Source: Rhodobacterales bacterium UBA3089 (GTDB taxonomy: Bacteria > Pseudomonadota > Alphaproteobacteria > Rhodobacterales > Rhodobacteraceae). Taken from it: 12,480 bases of DNA. The stretch's first letter is position 1. Every line of letters starts with the position of its first letter. This document shows positions 1-6,585 of the stretch, piece after piece. A program made the translations under genes and the position numbers. Where the stretch lies: NCBI GenBank assembly GCA_002367255.1, contig DFBD01000062.1, positions 1 to 12,480 on the forward strand. Direction: 5' to 3'. The notes below the pieces were generated by a model. The model saw nothing but the letters and a program-made list of their open reading frames with translations, was not told the origin of the DNA and made no database searches.

Positions 1-599
1 TAGGACGGCGTGTCATAGCGCGGGCCAAAGCTTACCCCCTTGGCGTCCGCCGGGATGGCGATCATTGACATATCTTTGTGGCCAGGTTCATCGCTGGTTT
101 TTACAACGGTAAAATATACGTCCGCCTCGCCTGCTAACGAAACCCACGCCTTCGCACCATTAATCGTCCACGTACCGTCGTCGTTTACTACGGCGCGTGT
201 ATACATATTCGCGGCATCGGATCCCGACTGCGGTTCAGTCAAAGCGAAATTCGCCAGCTTTTTGCCCGACGTCAGATCACGCGCCCATTTTTCCTTGAAC
301 GCTTCGGTGCCATAGCCACACCCTGCAAAGGTACAAATGTTGTGCATCGATAACGCAAAGGCATAAGCCCCGTCGCCTTTACCCAATTCCTCGTAAACCT
401 GAATGCCATCGCCCAGTGACAGGCCCTGCCCGCCCCATTCCTGTGGCGCATAAAGCCCCGTCAAACCTAAAGCCCCTGCTTTATCGGATGCAGCACGCGG
501 CCAAATGGCGGCCTCGTTCCATGCATCTACGTTTGGCTTGATAACTTCATCGGTGTGGCGGCGCGCTGCGGCTAGAATGTTTTCGATATCAGAGCTCAT
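1..599 (-). CDS. Acyl-CoA dehydrogenase, N-terminal part (cut by window edge)
   Basis: Flavin-dependent acyl-CoA dehydrogenase, which introduces a trans-2 double bond into an acyl-CoA during fatty-acid or branched-chain acid breakdown and passes electrons to electron-transfer flavoprotein. I translated the minus strand by eye: 199 complete codons are visible and the frame is open to the left edge. Residues 1-110 are the helical N-terminal domain, including an APQEWGGQG segment near residue 51 that is typical of the family. Residues 118-128 hold the classic signature [11 protein letters not shown], which contacts FAD and substrate; the middle beta domain follows. The C-terminal FAD-binding half with the catalytic glutamate lies outside the window, so substrate class cannot be told. 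The ATG at 597-599 follows a strong GGAGGGG (605-611) with a 5-nt spacer. The gene is divergent from the polysaccharide operon. Confidence 0.93.
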   Translation of the reverse strand, partial: MSSDIENILAAARRHTDEVIKPNVDAWNEAAIWPRAASDKAGALGLTGLYAPQEWGGQGLSLGDGIQVYEELGKGDGAYAFALSMHNICTFAGCGYGTEAFKEKWARDLTSGKKLANFALTEPQSGSDAANMYTRAVVNDDGTWTINGAKAWVSLAGEADVYFTVVKTSDEPGHKDMSMIAIPADAKGVSFGPRYDTPS

Positions 600-670
600 G
601 TCGGCCCCTCCTTGTTGCTGATATTAACAAATCGTCCCGATTAACCTTAGCCCTACGCACCCAGAGGTCA

Positions 671-676
671 ATTATA
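671..676 (-). promoter_or_regulatory. Possible -10 box for the acyl-CoA dehydrogenase gene
   Basis: Read on the minus strand these bases are a perfect TATAAT, about 70 nt upstream of the acyl-CoA dehydrogenase start. No convincing -35 box is visible 16-18 nt upstream, so this is a suggestion only. A perfect hexamer can occur by chance in an AT-rich intergenic region. Confidence 0.3.
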
Positions 677-722
677 GGAACGCCCGCTAATGGTTTCTGA
701 CGCAGCGTAAATACTTTCGCAG

Positions 723-740
723 AAATTTTCATCAAATTTT
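723..740. repeat. Tandem AAATTTT half-sites 11 bp apart
   Basis: AAATTTT occurs at 723-729 and again at 734-740, one helical turn apart, in the divergent intergenic region and about 60 bp upstream of the glycosyltransferase start. Same-face spacing would suit a DNA-binding protein or an UP-like A/T-tract element, but the motif is short and matches no operator I can name. Confidence 0.35.
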
Positions 741-788
741 ACCATTCCTTAACCAGTTTCTACAAACCTGACGGGAATTAACTACTTT

Positions 789-792
789 GAGG
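789..792 (+). promoter_or_regulatory. Ribosome binding site selecting the GTG start at 799
   Basis: GAGG at 789-792 lies 6 nt upstream of an in-frame GTG (799-801). The longer alternative start, TTG at 787, overlaps this GAGG and has only a weak GGGA-like element upstream. The fifth gene of the operon has the same arrangement (AGGAG, 6 nt, ATG), which favours GTG 799. Confidence 0.6.
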
Positions 793-798
793 TTCCCA

Positions 799-2946
799 GT
801 GAGAGAATTAACAAGGATAACCGCCATCGGCTCTTGCCGCATTAGCACCCCTTTCAAGGCGGCTTCCCTGTCGCATCCGGTCGTCAACAACACGGGCCGT
901 ATATACGGCTATACCCACACCAGCGCCGAGGCTTTGCAGCAAATCCGGTTCCTTCAAGGCGAATTCGTGCCGTCGGCCGAAACCTTGCCGTTGTTAATGC
1001 CCAATGCCGATGTTGATGCCCTTTTAGACACAACCCACCCCACATCCGACATCTATTTCATAGAGCTGTCCTCGACCAAAGACCTGCGCATCGCTGACAC
1101 GCAAGTCCAGCTGAACTACGTCACCCGTCACTTCGCCGATTTTTTCGCCGATAAACTACGCGCCCGCGATTTCTGGCGGATGGCGGATGGAACGCAGGAA
1201 GATGCGAAGGATAAATTCCTTAACGAACAGGAAAGCTTTCAAAACCTGTCTGTCAGCGACCAAACCCTGCTGCGCGGCCTGACCCGCACGCTGTCAACAT
1301 CCGAAAGCCTGACGCGCGACATGACCGAAATCCGTGACCGCCTGCCAAACGTCGTCTTTGTCAGCCATTGCAACGCCTTGACCAAAAACCATGAACCCAT
1401 CGCCAGCCGCGCTGCCTATATCGCGATGGTAGAAGAAGTCGCGCGGGACTTGAACCTTCCCCTGTTCAACCCGACCGCATCCATGCAAGCGTTCGGGCAA
1501 CATGCGGCGATGTCGGATGGTGAAACCAGCCTGTCGCATTACTCCGAAGACTTCGGATGTTTCCTTTTCGACGGGCTGTTCGAAACCTACATTGCGCCCA
1601 GCCACACGCGCACGCTGACCCCGTCAGCAGCCCTGTCGCAAGCCTTGCAACAATTCCAGAGCCGCTCCCCTGTGGCGTCGATTTCACCGCATATAGGCGG
1701 AGTCGCCTTCATCACCGGCTCGCTTGGTGCGGGGGGCGCAGAACGCCAAATGACCCGTTTGGCCGTTGAAATGAAGTCTGGCGGCGATCCCGATGAAATT
1801 GGCGTTACCGGCCCGGTTGAGGTTTTCGTCTCTACTCTGTCCTCCGAACGGGGGCGCGATTTTTTCCTGCCGAAGTTGCAAGAGGCCGACATCCCCGTTT
1901 CCGTAATCAGCGAGCTACCGGCGGGGGCATCCGCTCTGCCCGAAGACCAGACCCGCTTCCTGCCGCCCCAAACGCTGGAGGCGGTACGCCGCCTAACCCC
2001 GCATCTATCCGCCATGCGTCCCGAGGTGGCCTATATCTGGCAAGATGGTGCAGTGCTTGGAACGGCGCTAGCCGCGCTGGCCGCGAACATCCCCCACATC
2101 GTCATATCGCTACGCGGCATGCCGCCTGATCTGCGCCCCGAGATGATGAAAGACGAATACTTTGACATGTACAGTGCCCTGTCGAAAATTCCCGGCGTGA
2201 CGTTTTCCGCCAACACCCACGCGGGGGCCGACGCCTATGCCCGCTGGCTGGACCTGCCTGATGACGCCATCCGCGTCGTCCATAATGCCGCCGATATGAT
2301 TACAACTGTGGGAACCGATCTGGAACGCAAACGATGGGAAAAATTTACAAAGTCCACCGCAGACGCGGATTTCACCTTCGGGGCAGTATTCCGTTTTGAC
2401 CAGAACAAACGCCCGCACATGTGGCTTGAATTCGCGGCCGCTGCAATGGTCGCCCATCCGTGCAGCCGTTTCGTATTGGTCGGCGATGGAACCTTGCTGG
2501 CAACCGCGCAAACCTATGCCGAGGAGCTGGGCATTGCCCACCGTTGCCTGTTTGTCGGCAAATCCCGCAATGTGGGATACTGGCTGTCCAAAATGGATGC
2601 GCTCGGTCTGACATCACGGCTCGAAGGTCTTCCCAACGTCTTGATCGAGGCGCAACTATCCGGCATCCCCGTTATCTCTACCCCCGCTGGTGGCGCAGCC
2701 GAGGCGTTTATCCCCAACCAAACCGGTTTCCTTCTCGGGTCCACCGAACAACCGCAACTGGCACAATTCCTGCGGCACTTCATGACGCTAGCCACAGATG
2801 CAACGCAGCGAAAGACAATGGGAAAGGCCGCCGCCGCCTTCGCATCCGAAACCTTCGCGATGGACAGCATACTGCCCAAAACCCTGCAACTGTTATCCGG
2901 TGCCCCGGCCCCTGAAGCAAGGCATGAAATGGCGGTCCGCGCATGA
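799..2946 (+). CDS. Two-domain glycosyltransferase: SGNH/GSCFA-like N-terminal domain plus GT4-type GT-B domain
   Basis: First gene of the polysaccharide operon, about 715 residues from the GTG start (719 from the TTG at 787; numbering below uses the longer form). Residues about 305-700 form a GT-B glycosyltransferase of the GT4 kind. The N-terminal glycine-rich loop GSLGAGGAERQ is at 311-321, a VVHNAAD segment at 497-503, a VGDGTL strand-loop at 565-570, and the donor-binding E-x7-E motif EGLPNVLIE at 613-621, followed by GGAAE at 635-639. These proteins transfer sugar from a nucleotide donor, probably at the cytoplasmic face of the inner membrane. Residues about 8-270 are a separate domain with AIGSCRIS near 13-20, FVSHCNAL at 191-198 and SHYSED at 250-255. 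This recalls SGNH-type hydrolase-like domains (GSCFA or DUF6270 type) found in polysaccharide loci; that assignment is inference from motif order. No signal peptide or membrane helix is seen. Its stop overlaps the permease start (ATGA). Donor and acceptor are unknown. Confidence 0.85.
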   Translation: MRELTRITAIGSCRISTPFKAASLSHPVVNNTGRIYGYTHTSAEALQQIRFLQGEFVPSAETLPLLMPNADVDALLDTTHPTSDIYFIELSSTKDLRIADTQVQLNYVTRHFADFFADKLRARDFWRMADGTQEDAKDKFLNEQESFQNLSVSDQTLLRGLTRTLSTSESLTRDMTEIRDRLPNVVFVSHCNALTKNHEPIASRAAYIAMVEEVARDLNLPLFNPTASMQAFGQHAAMSDGETSLSHYSEDFGCFLFDGLFETYIAPSHTRTLTPSAALSQALQQFQSRSPVASISPHIGGVAFITGSLGAGGAERQMTRLAVEMKSGGDPDEIGVTGPVEVFVSTLSSERGRDFFLPKLQEADIPVSVISELPAGASALPEDQTRFLPPQTLEAVRRLTPHLSAMRPEVAYIWQDGAVLGTALAALAANIPHIVISLRGMPPDLRPEMMKDEYFDMYSALSKIPGVTFSANTHAGADAYARWLDLPDDAIRVVHNAADMITTVGTDLERKRWEKFTKSTADADFTFGAVFRFDQNKRPHMWLEFAAAAMVAHPCSRFVLVGDGTLLATAQTYAEELGIAHRCLFVGKSRNVGYWLSKMDALGLTSRLEGLPNVLIEAQLSGIPVISTPAGGAAEAFIPNQTGFLLGSTEQPQLAQFLRHFMTLATDATQRKTMGKAAAAFASETFAMDSILPKTLQLLSGAPAPEARHEMAVRA

Positions 2947-3734
2947 CACATCTGGCAAACGGCGCGTGGAACTGGGCCAGCACCATCCACACCATCATGC
3001 TACGCGAGGTTCGCTGCCGCTTCGCGGGCGACCCGCTTGGCTATGCGTGGACTTTCCTCGTGCCGTTACTGTGGATCGGTACGCTGATGTTTTTCTTCAC
3101 CCTGCTTGGCCGCACTCCCGCGATTCCCGTGGACACCCCCACATTCATCGCCACCGGCGTCGTGCCTTACGTGTTGTTCCGCTACACCATCACCTCCATG
3201 AGCCGCGTCGCCAGCACCCACCGCCACCTCGTGAATTTCGGCGGTGTGCGTGTATCAGATTTACTATTCGCCGCAGCCTTGCTTGAGGCCCTAAACGCCA
3301 TCATCATCTTCGTGATGATCTGGGTGCTAATATCGGCTATCTTCGGCCCGCCGCCCATCCACAACCCGTTAGAGTTCATCAACGGCCTGCTGCTTACCGC
3401 CGTGTTCGGTGCCGCTGTTGGGCGCTTCGCCGCTATCCTCGGCATGGTGTCCGAAACGGCCAAACGCATGGTTCCTGTCGTGTTGCGCCCTATGTTCTGG
3501 ATCTCCGGTATTTTCTTCACCGCGCCCGAGCTGCCCTCAAGCCTGTTGCCCTACATGCAATGGAACCCGCTACTGCACGCAATCGAGATTACCCGCTCGG
3601 GTGTTTTCCTCGACTATTCCTCAACTTTCGCCAACATGGCCGTGCCGCTGGGCGTGTCTGCCGTATTCCTGATAGCGTCCTATGTCATGCAAACCGCATT
3701 CAGACGCAGCCGTGACGGGATGGAGCTGACATGA
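2943..3734 (+). CDS. ABC-2 type polysaccharide export permease, KpsM-like
   Basis: Inner-membrane subunit of an ABC exporter for capsule or other surface polysaccharide. The N-terminal cytoplasmic stretch (residues 18-40: LREV, CRF, LGYAW, then VPL) matches the conserved entry helix of KpsM/Wzm/TagG-type permeases. About six hydrophobic segments follow, near 33-54, 66-82, 107-134, 144-168, 178-193 and 231-251. A conserved WNPL-H segment (207-212) precedes the last helix, as is usual for the family. At 263 residues it is close to the typical KpsM length of about 258. The start ATG overlaps the preceding stop (ATGA at 2943-2946) and its own stop overlaps the next start in the same way (3731-3734), so translation is coupled to both neighbours. 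Substrate cannot be deduced from the sequence. The family call is firm; exact KpsM orthology is inferred from the neighbouring KpsT- and KpsE-like genes. Confidence 0.9.
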   Translation: MTHLANGAWNWASTIHTIMLREVRCRFAGDPLGYAWTFLVPLLWIGTLMFFFTLLGRTPAIPVDTPTFIATGVVPYVLFRYTITSMSRVASTHRHLVNFGGVRVSDLLFAAALLEALNAIIIFVMIWVLISAIFGPPPIHNPLEFINGLLLTAVFGAAVGRFAAILGMVSETAKRMVPVVLRPMFWISGIFFTAPELPSSLLPYMQWNPLLHAIEITRSGVFLDYSSTFANMAVPLGVSAVFLIASYVMQTAFRRSRDGMELT

Positions 3735-4426
3735 TTTCCCTTCTCAACGTCAGTCGTTATCACCCTGACAAAGCCCAGCCAAATATCATCCTGAACAATG
3801 TTTCCACACAGTTCCCGCGCAAAGAAAGCATCGGTATTCTGGCCCTGAGCGGGGCAGGCAAAACCACCCTCGCACGGATACTATCCGGCGTTGAGCGCCC
3901 CGATGCAGGCCACGTGCGCCACCACAAAAGCCTTTCGCCCCCTCTTGGCAGCACCGCAGGTTTTCACGCAGGACTTTCAGGTGCCGAGAACGTCCGTTTC
4001 CTCGCCCGCCTGTTACGCCGCAACGTTACCGAGACCACCGATTACTGCGAAAGTTTCGCCGACATCGGCGCCTATTTTCACCGCCCCGTCGGCCAATACG
4101 CCCCCGTCATGCGCGCCCGCCTTGGTTTCGCGTTTTCCATGTCGGTGGAATTCGACACCTACCTAAGCGACGGTATCACCAGCGCAGGCGATCACGGCTT
4201 TCGCGACAAATGCGAGGCCGCGTTGCTGGAACGCCTGACCCGTTCCGGCCTGATCCTAATGTCGCGGCATGCCCGCACCCTGAACAGGTTTTGCACAAAG
4301 TTTTACGCCCTGCACGCCGGACAACTGTTGCCGTGTTCCTCGTCTGAAGAGGCACAAGACATCCTCGATTACGCAGGCGGTTACGGTAACACCTACTGGA
4401 ACGAGGCCGCTCGTCATGCCGGATAA
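3731..4426 (+). CDS. KpsT-like ABC transporter ATP-binding protein with degenerate catalytic motifs
   Basis: Cytoplasmic nucleotide-binding subunit paired with the KpsM-like permease, 231 residues (KpsT about 220). The backbone follows KpsT closely: a RPDAG segment near 56-60, ENVRF-AR near 86-92, a FDTYL strand at 141-145, AGDHGF-D-KC at 152-161. Several catalytic positions deviate from consensus. Walker A reads ALSGAGKT (38-45): the first glycine is alanine, but K44 and T45 remain. The Q-loop glutamine is replaced by H79 (GFH). The signature, usually YSSGM in this family, reads YAPVM (123-127). The glutamate after the Walker B aspartate is glycine (D147-G148). The H-loop reads SRH (178-180) with arginine at the usual histidine position. 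The frame is uninterrupted and overlapped by both neighbours, so this is not an obvious pseudogene. It may bind ATP and hydrolyse it poorly, or act as a structural subunit; that is inference. Codons were checked against the DNA. Confidence 0.88.
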   Translation: MISLLNVSRYHPDKAQPNIILNNVSTQFPRKESIGILALSGAGKTTLARILSGVERPDAGHVRHHKSLSPPLGSTAGFHAGLSGAENVRFLARLLRRNVTETTDYCESFADIGAYFHRPVGQYAPVMRARLGFAFSMSVEFDTYLSDGITSAGDHGFRDKCEAALLERLTRSGLILMSRHARTLNRFCTKFYALHAGQLLPCSSSEEAQDILDYAGGYGNTYWNEAARHAG

Positions 4427-5246
4427 CGCCCCCATCCAGTCCCCGACTGTAGCCGAGGAACAGGAACGCCTTCGCAAGTGGCGCGAGGTCCGTCGTCAAG
4501 CCGCCGCTGACCCGAACACCGAACGCCTTCTCCAGGCCGACGTGGATCGTAAAACCCGTCTGGATCAATTCGAAACCGACAAAGCGAACCGCATCCGCAA
4601 CGCCGAAACCCGCCGCCGCGAGGAAGCCGAGGCGATCGAGGCCCGTCGCATGGACAAGGCCCGCGCCCATTTAGAGGCCCTCGACGACATCGAAACAGCA
4701 CGCGCAGCGTTAATATCCGCCCGCAAAAAATCCCATCGCCTGACGGGGGGAATGTTGGCGATCTTCGTCGGCCTTCCGACGCTGCTGACGGCCGTTTTCT
4801 ACCTGTTCGTCGCTCCACCGGTATTCCAATCCACCAGCACCCTCGCCATTGAAGGCGCTATGCCCGCCATCCCGCGCAACCCGTTGTTCAACAATGCTTC
4901 AGCCGAACAATCCACCATGGCCGCCGCCTTTCAGCTTCGCGCGCAAATGCAGGCGCAGGCCGGCCCCGAGTTTGTGATGACCATCGACACCACGCAAGGT
5001 CTGATAACCATAACCACGTCGGCCCCGACCGCCACACTGGCCTATTCGCAAAATGCCGCGTTAATCAAAACCGCCGATACACTCGCCTTCCCCGCACGGC
5101 TAAAAACGCTCGTTCGACCGGCCGTTCCCGGACGTGCGACCTCCCGCGTGCTTCCCAACACCCTCCTCGTCTTTCTCATCAGCCTTTCGCTGTTCACCAT
5201 CTGCACCATCTTTTTCCAAAGCTTCCGGCATTACGCCCGAAACTAA
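4416..5246 (+). CDS. KpsE-like polysaccharide co-polymerase/export membrane protein, compact form
   Basis: Inner-membrane protein with two predicted membrane helices, 276 residues. Residues 13-107 are a highly charged, Arg/Glu/Ala-rich, probably helical or coiled-coil segment on the cytoplasmic side. The first membrane helix is at about 112-134 (GLPTLLTAVFYLFVA), followed by FQSTSTLAIEG, which resembles the region after TM1 in KpsE/BexC proteins. A short periplasmic part (about 135-246) follows. The second helix (247-267) is preceded by a proline-containing RPAVPG segment and followed by a short SFRHYARN tail, again KpsE-like. KpsE-family proteins usually have about 380 residues with most of the mass as a periplasmic coil; here the periplasmic part is only about 110 residues and the coil is cytoplasmic. 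The start overlaps the ATP-binding gene by 11 nt. The likely role is coupling the ABC exporter to the cell envelope or controlling chain handling. The family call rests on topology, end motifs and context, so it is less certain than its neighbours. Confidence 0.7.
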   Translation: MPDNAPIQSPTVAEEQERLRKWREVRRQAAADPNTERLLQADVDRKTRLDQFETDKANRIRNAETRRREEAEAIEARRMDKARAHLEALDDIETARAALISARKKSHRLTGGMLAIFVGLPTLLTAVFYLFVAPPVFQSTSTLAIEGAMPAIPRNPLFNNASAEQSTMAAAFQLRAQMQAQAGPEFVMTIDTTQGLITITTSAPTATLAYSQNAALIKTADTLAFPARLKTLVRPAVPGRATSRVLPNTLLVFLISLSLFTICTIFFQSFRHYARN

Positions 5247-5248
5247 AC

Positions 5249-5253
5249 AGGAG
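5249..5253 (+). promoter_or_regulatory. Ribosome binding site fixing the dehydrogenase start at 5260
   Basis: AGGAG lies 6 nt before ATG 5260. The longer in-frame ATG at 5134 would lie inside the KpsE-like gene and add 42 residues unlike the family, so 5260 is preferred. Confidence 0.8.
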
Positions 5254-5259
5254 TTCCCA

Positions 5260-6585
5260 ATGAATATTAGTAATCCGTTAACCCTTTCAAGCGCCCGTCC
5301 CGTTACGCCCCTTCGTACCGACGAAACTATCGCCATCATTGGCCTTGGTTATGTCGGCCTGCCGGTTGCCGTCGGTTTCGCGCGCCATTTCGCCAGCGTC
5401 ACAGGGTTTGACATAAACGAAACCCGCGTAAACCAACTGAACGACGGCTTCGACAGCACCCTTGAAATTAGCCGCTCGGAAATCGAGGACTCCCGCCTTG
5501 ATGTCACCCGCACAGCTGCCGACATATCGAACGCCACCTTCTTTATCGTCACTGTCCCGACGCCCATCGACAAAGGCAATCGCCCGGACCTTTCGCCCCT
5601 ACGGGCCGCCTGCCGCACCATCGCCCCGCACCTGACCAAGGGCGCAATAGTAGTGTTTGAATCCACCGTCTACCCCGGTGTAACCGAGGAAATCTGCGGC
5701 CCGATCCTCGCTGAAATTTCAGGCTTGCGTTGCGGCATCGACTTCAAGCTTGGCTACAGCCCCGAACGTATCAATCCAGGTGACACCGAACACCGCCTGG
5801 AAACCATAACTAAAGTCGTCGCGGCGCAAGATGCAAAATCGTTGCAACGGGTGGCGGATGTGTATGGCACGCTTGTCCATGCAGGTGTTCACCGCGCCCC
5901 CACCATTCGGGTTGCAGAGGCTGCCAAAGTGATCGAAAACACCCAACGAGACGTTAACATTGCCTTAATGAACGAGATCGCCATCATCTGCGAGCGCCTT
6001 GACGTGCGAACCAGTGACGTGATCGAGGCGGCTTCCACCAAATGGAACTTCCTTCCCTTCACCCCGGGTCTTGTCGGTGGCCATTGCATCGGCGTGGACC
6101 CGTATTACCTGACCGCCAAAGCCGAGGAAGTCGGTTATCACTCCGAAGTTATCCTGTCGGGTCGGCGGGTGAACGATGGTATGGGCGAATTTATCGCCTC
6201 CAAAGCCATAAAAATGCTCGCCTCGTTAAACGTGCCGCTGTGCCACGCCAAAGTCGGCGTTCTGGGGTTAACGTTTAAGGAGAACGTGCCGGATTTGCGG
6301 AACTCCAAAACCTTCGACGTGCTGAATGCCTTGTCAGAATTTGGAGTACGCCCGATAGTGCATGACCCGATGGCCAACCGCGCTGAAATTCCCGAAGGGG
6401 CGTTTGACTGGGTTGAGGGCAGCGATATGGCCCAGCTCGATTTGGTCATTTTGGCCGTGCCACATGATGAATATATGGCGCAAGACTTGGCTGAACTGGT
6501 ACGCGAGGGTGGGGCCATCATCGACATACGATCAGCGTTAGATCGCAAAGATATACCGAAACACATCAGGTATTGGAGTCTTTAA
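5260..6585 (+). CDS. tviB: UDP-sugar 6-dehydrogenase, TviB/WecC-type (UDP-N-acetylhexosamine dehydrogenase)
   Basis: Cytosolic NAD-dependent enzyme of 441 residues that oxidises C6 of a UDP-hexose to a UDP-uronic acid, a capsule or O-antigen precursor. Rossmann motif IIGLGYVGLP is at 26-35. TVPTP (98-102) and FESTVYPG (133-140) are typical strands. GYSPERINPGD at 165-175 is characteristic of the TviB/WbpA/WecC group rather than classical UDP-glucose dehydrogenase. Family lysine K223 sits in AAKVIENTQRD. Catalytic C276 is in GGHCIGVDPYYL (273-284). LTFKENVPDLRNSK nearer the C-terminus is the conserved UDP-binding segment. Length and all active-site motifs are intact. It is the last gene of the operon, 13 nt after the KpsE-like gene, and shares a near-identical leader with the first gene. 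Its stop overlaps the stop of the convergent DUF1223 gene. The substrate is most likely UDP-GlcNAc or UDP-GalNAc; UDP-glucose is not excluded. No partner epimerase (TviC/WbpP) is present. Confidence 0.92.
   Translation: MNISNPLTLSSARPVTPLRTDETIAIIGLGYVGLPVAVGFARHFASVTGFDINETRVNQLNDGFDSTLEISRSEIEDSRLDVTRTAADISNATFFIVTVPTPIDKGNRPDLSPLRAACRTIAPHLTKGAIVVFESTVYPGVTEEICGPILAEISGLRCGIDFKLGYSPERINPGDTEHRLETITKVVAAQDAKSLQRVADVYGTLVHAGVHRAPTIRVAEAAKVIENTQRDVNIALMNEIAIICERLDVRTSDVIEAASTKWNFLPFTPGLVGGHCIGVDPYYLTAKAEEVGYHSEVILSGRRVNDGMGEFIASKAIKMLASLNVPLCHAKVGVLGLTFKENVPDLRNSKTFDVLNALSEFGVRPIVHDPMANRAEIPEGAFDWVEGSDMAQLDLVILAVPHDEYMAQDLAELVREGGAIIDIRSALDRKDIPKHIRYWSL

Noticed and set aside
624..644. Possible CtrA-type site built on the TTAAC elements at 624 and 641
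   Set aside because: The two TTAA elements are separated by 13 nt, not the 7 nt expected for a CtrA box.
3731..4426. Possibility that the ABC ATP-binding gene is a pseudogene
   Set aside because: No frameshift or stop, normal length, overlaps with both neighbours and a well-kept backbone; treated as an intact but divergent gene.
5134..5259. Upstream 42-codon extension of the UDP-sugar dehydrogenase
   Set aside because: It overlaps the KpsE-like gene, is unlike dehydrogenase N-termini, and a good ribosome binding site directs initiation at 5260.
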